NCBI GenBank assembly: GCA_022838965.1
Contig: JALHDK010000021.1
Span: 1-14,225, forward strand
Direction: 5' to 3'
From: Actinomycetales bacterium
Lineage (GTDB): Bacteria > Actinomycetota > Actinomycetes > Actinomycetales > Actinomycetaceae
Length of the DNA stretch: 14,225 nucleotides
Shown here: positions 13,559 to 14,225 of the stretch, in pieces
Layout of the letters: each line of letters starts with the position of its first letter
How positions within the stretch are numbered: position 1 is the first letter of the stretch
The notes under the pieces: model-generated
Databases searched by the model: none
Told to the model about the DNA's origin: nothing
What the model saw: the letters and a program-made list of their open reading frames with translations, nothing else
Made by a program: the position numbers and the translations under genes

Positions 13559-13591
13559 CCTTCCCAACCGAGCACACAAGGATTGGTCAAC

Positions 13592-13843
13592 GTGAGCGAG
13601 AGCGCGTCCGGGTCTTCGCGCAGGTCCCCGGCCACCCCCGCCAGGAAGCGGGGGCTGTTCGCGCGTCTCGGTCTGTTCGTCCGCCAGATCATCGCCGAGC
13701 TGAAGAAGGTGGTCCGGCCCTCCCGAACCGAGCTCTGGACGTTCTTCCTGGTGGTCATCGTCTTTGTGATCGCAATCATGGTGTTCGTGGGCGTGCTCGA
13801 CTTCATCTTCGGCCAGATCGTCTTGTTCGCCTTCGGCAGTTGA
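13592..13843 (+). CDS. secE: Preprotein translocase subunit SecE
   Basis: An 83-residue essential subunit of the SecYEG channel, clamping SecY in the membrane. It has a disordered basic/Ser-rich N-terminus (1-20), an amphipathic surface helix (about 24-41, [18 protein letters not shown]), the conserved hinge [10 protein letters not shown] (41-50) and a single membrane helix (about 51-73). Single-helix SecE of 80-100 residues is normal for Gram-positives. GTG 13592 is chosen because AAGGA lies nine bases upstream and the frame beyond it runs back into tRNA-Trp. nusG follows after 29 bases in the same transcription unit. Confidence 0.97.
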   Translation: MSESASGSSRRSPATPARKRGLFARLGLFVRQIIAELKKVVRPSRTELWTFFLVVIVFVIAIMVFVGVLDFIFGQIVLFAFGS

Positions 13844-13872
13844 GCGCCGCAACGCAGAAAGCAGGTACTCCC

Positions 13873-14225
13873 GTGGCCGAGGACTTCGAGATCAGGTTCT
13901 CCGACGCGACCGCCGAGGCGGTGGGCGAGGAGGAGCGCGACGTCGTCGCCGGTGACACCCCCGCGGAGGAGACCGTCGCGGCGGACGCCGGCGGGACGGT
14001 GACGCCGGACGCCGGCACGCCGGCGCCGCCGCAGGATGCGGAGCTGGATCCCGCCGAGGCCTTCCGCGCGGAACTGCGCTCGCTGCCGGGCAAGTGGTAC
14101 GTGGTGCACTCGTACGCGGGCTACGAGAAGCGCGTCAAGCAGAACCTCGAGTTCCGCATCCAGAGCATGAACATGGAGGACTACATCTTCCAGGTCGAGG
14201 TCCCCATGGAAGAGGTCGTCGAGAT
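13873..14225 (+). CDS. nusG: Transcription elongation/termination factor NusG, 3' end outside window
   Basis: The first 117 codons of NusG, which binds RNA polymerase, links it to Rho or the ribosome and modulates pausing. Residues 1-72 form an acidic, low-complexity extension rich in Glu, Asp, Ala and Pro, as is usual in actinobacteria and absent in E. coli. The NGN domain begins at [20 protein letters not shown] (73-92) and continues to the window edge at VPMEEVVE. Start GTG 13873 has an AGGT ribosome site at 13863-13866. The KOW domain is beyond the window. rplK and rplA would be expected downstream. Confidence 0.97.
   Translation, partial: MAEDFEIRFSDATAEAVGEEERDVVAGDTPAEETVAADAGGTVTPDAGTPAPPQDAELDPAEAFRAELRSLPGKWYVVHSYAGYEKRVKQNLEFRIQSMNMEDYIFQVEVPMEEVVE

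Overview
The window is chromosomal DNA from a high-GC actinobacterium. By eye, G/C dominates third codon positions throughout, GTG and TTG starts are common, and several genes look leaderless. The order tRNA-Thr, tRNA-Met, rpmG, hadA-like, hadB-like ... tRNA-Trp, secE, nusG is the conserved actinobacterial block known from Mycobacterium. The additional murB, adenosine-deaminase-like and aspC genes between hadB and trpT resemble the Streptomyces version of the block. The protein style (short MaoC pair, no hadC, TM-anchored small acidic protein beside a histidine kinase) would fit a Micrococcales-type organism, but the species cannot be named from the sequence alone.

Layout. 1-728 is the 3' part of htpX, convergent with yajQ (731-1228, minus), with two bases between the stop codons. 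1355-1736 holds tRNA-Tyr, tRNA-Thr and tRNA-Met, each followed or separated by GC-rich hairpins. rpmG (1773-1943) follows, then a tightly packed plus-strand group: hadA-like, hadB-like, an MFS transporter and murB (1969-5269), with ATGA overlaps at hadA/hadB and MFS/murB. 5266-5714 is a scar in which the 5' third of an alpha/beta hydrolase gene abuts, out of frame, the 3' part of a GntR-type regulator gene. Upstream of it on the minus strand are an intact alpha/beta hydrolase and an adenosine-deaminase-like gene with overlapping stop and start (TTGA). A phosphotransferase gene (7723-8922) is divergent from the deaminase gene.

From 8910 to 13257 everything reads on the minus strand: aspC, an intrinsic terminator, then a signalling operon (Asp-rich single-pass protein, histidine kinase, OmpR-type response regulator) followed by an AMIN-like lipoprotein that may have its own promoter. 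The window ends with tRNA-Trp, secE and the 5' part of nusG on the plus strand.

The genes are mostly housekeeping: translation (tRNAs, L33), secretion and transcription elongation (SecE, NusG), peptidoglycan precursor synthesis (MurB), fatty-acyl dehydration (Had pair), aspartate metabolism (AspC), purine salvage (ADA-like) and envelope quality control (HtpX). I see no CRISPR array, insertion sequence, prophage or defence island. The most interesting local signals are a 12-bp terminator-like hairpin inside the first codons of the hadA-like gene, just downstream of a leaderless-type promoter, and the hydrolase/GntR deletion scar.
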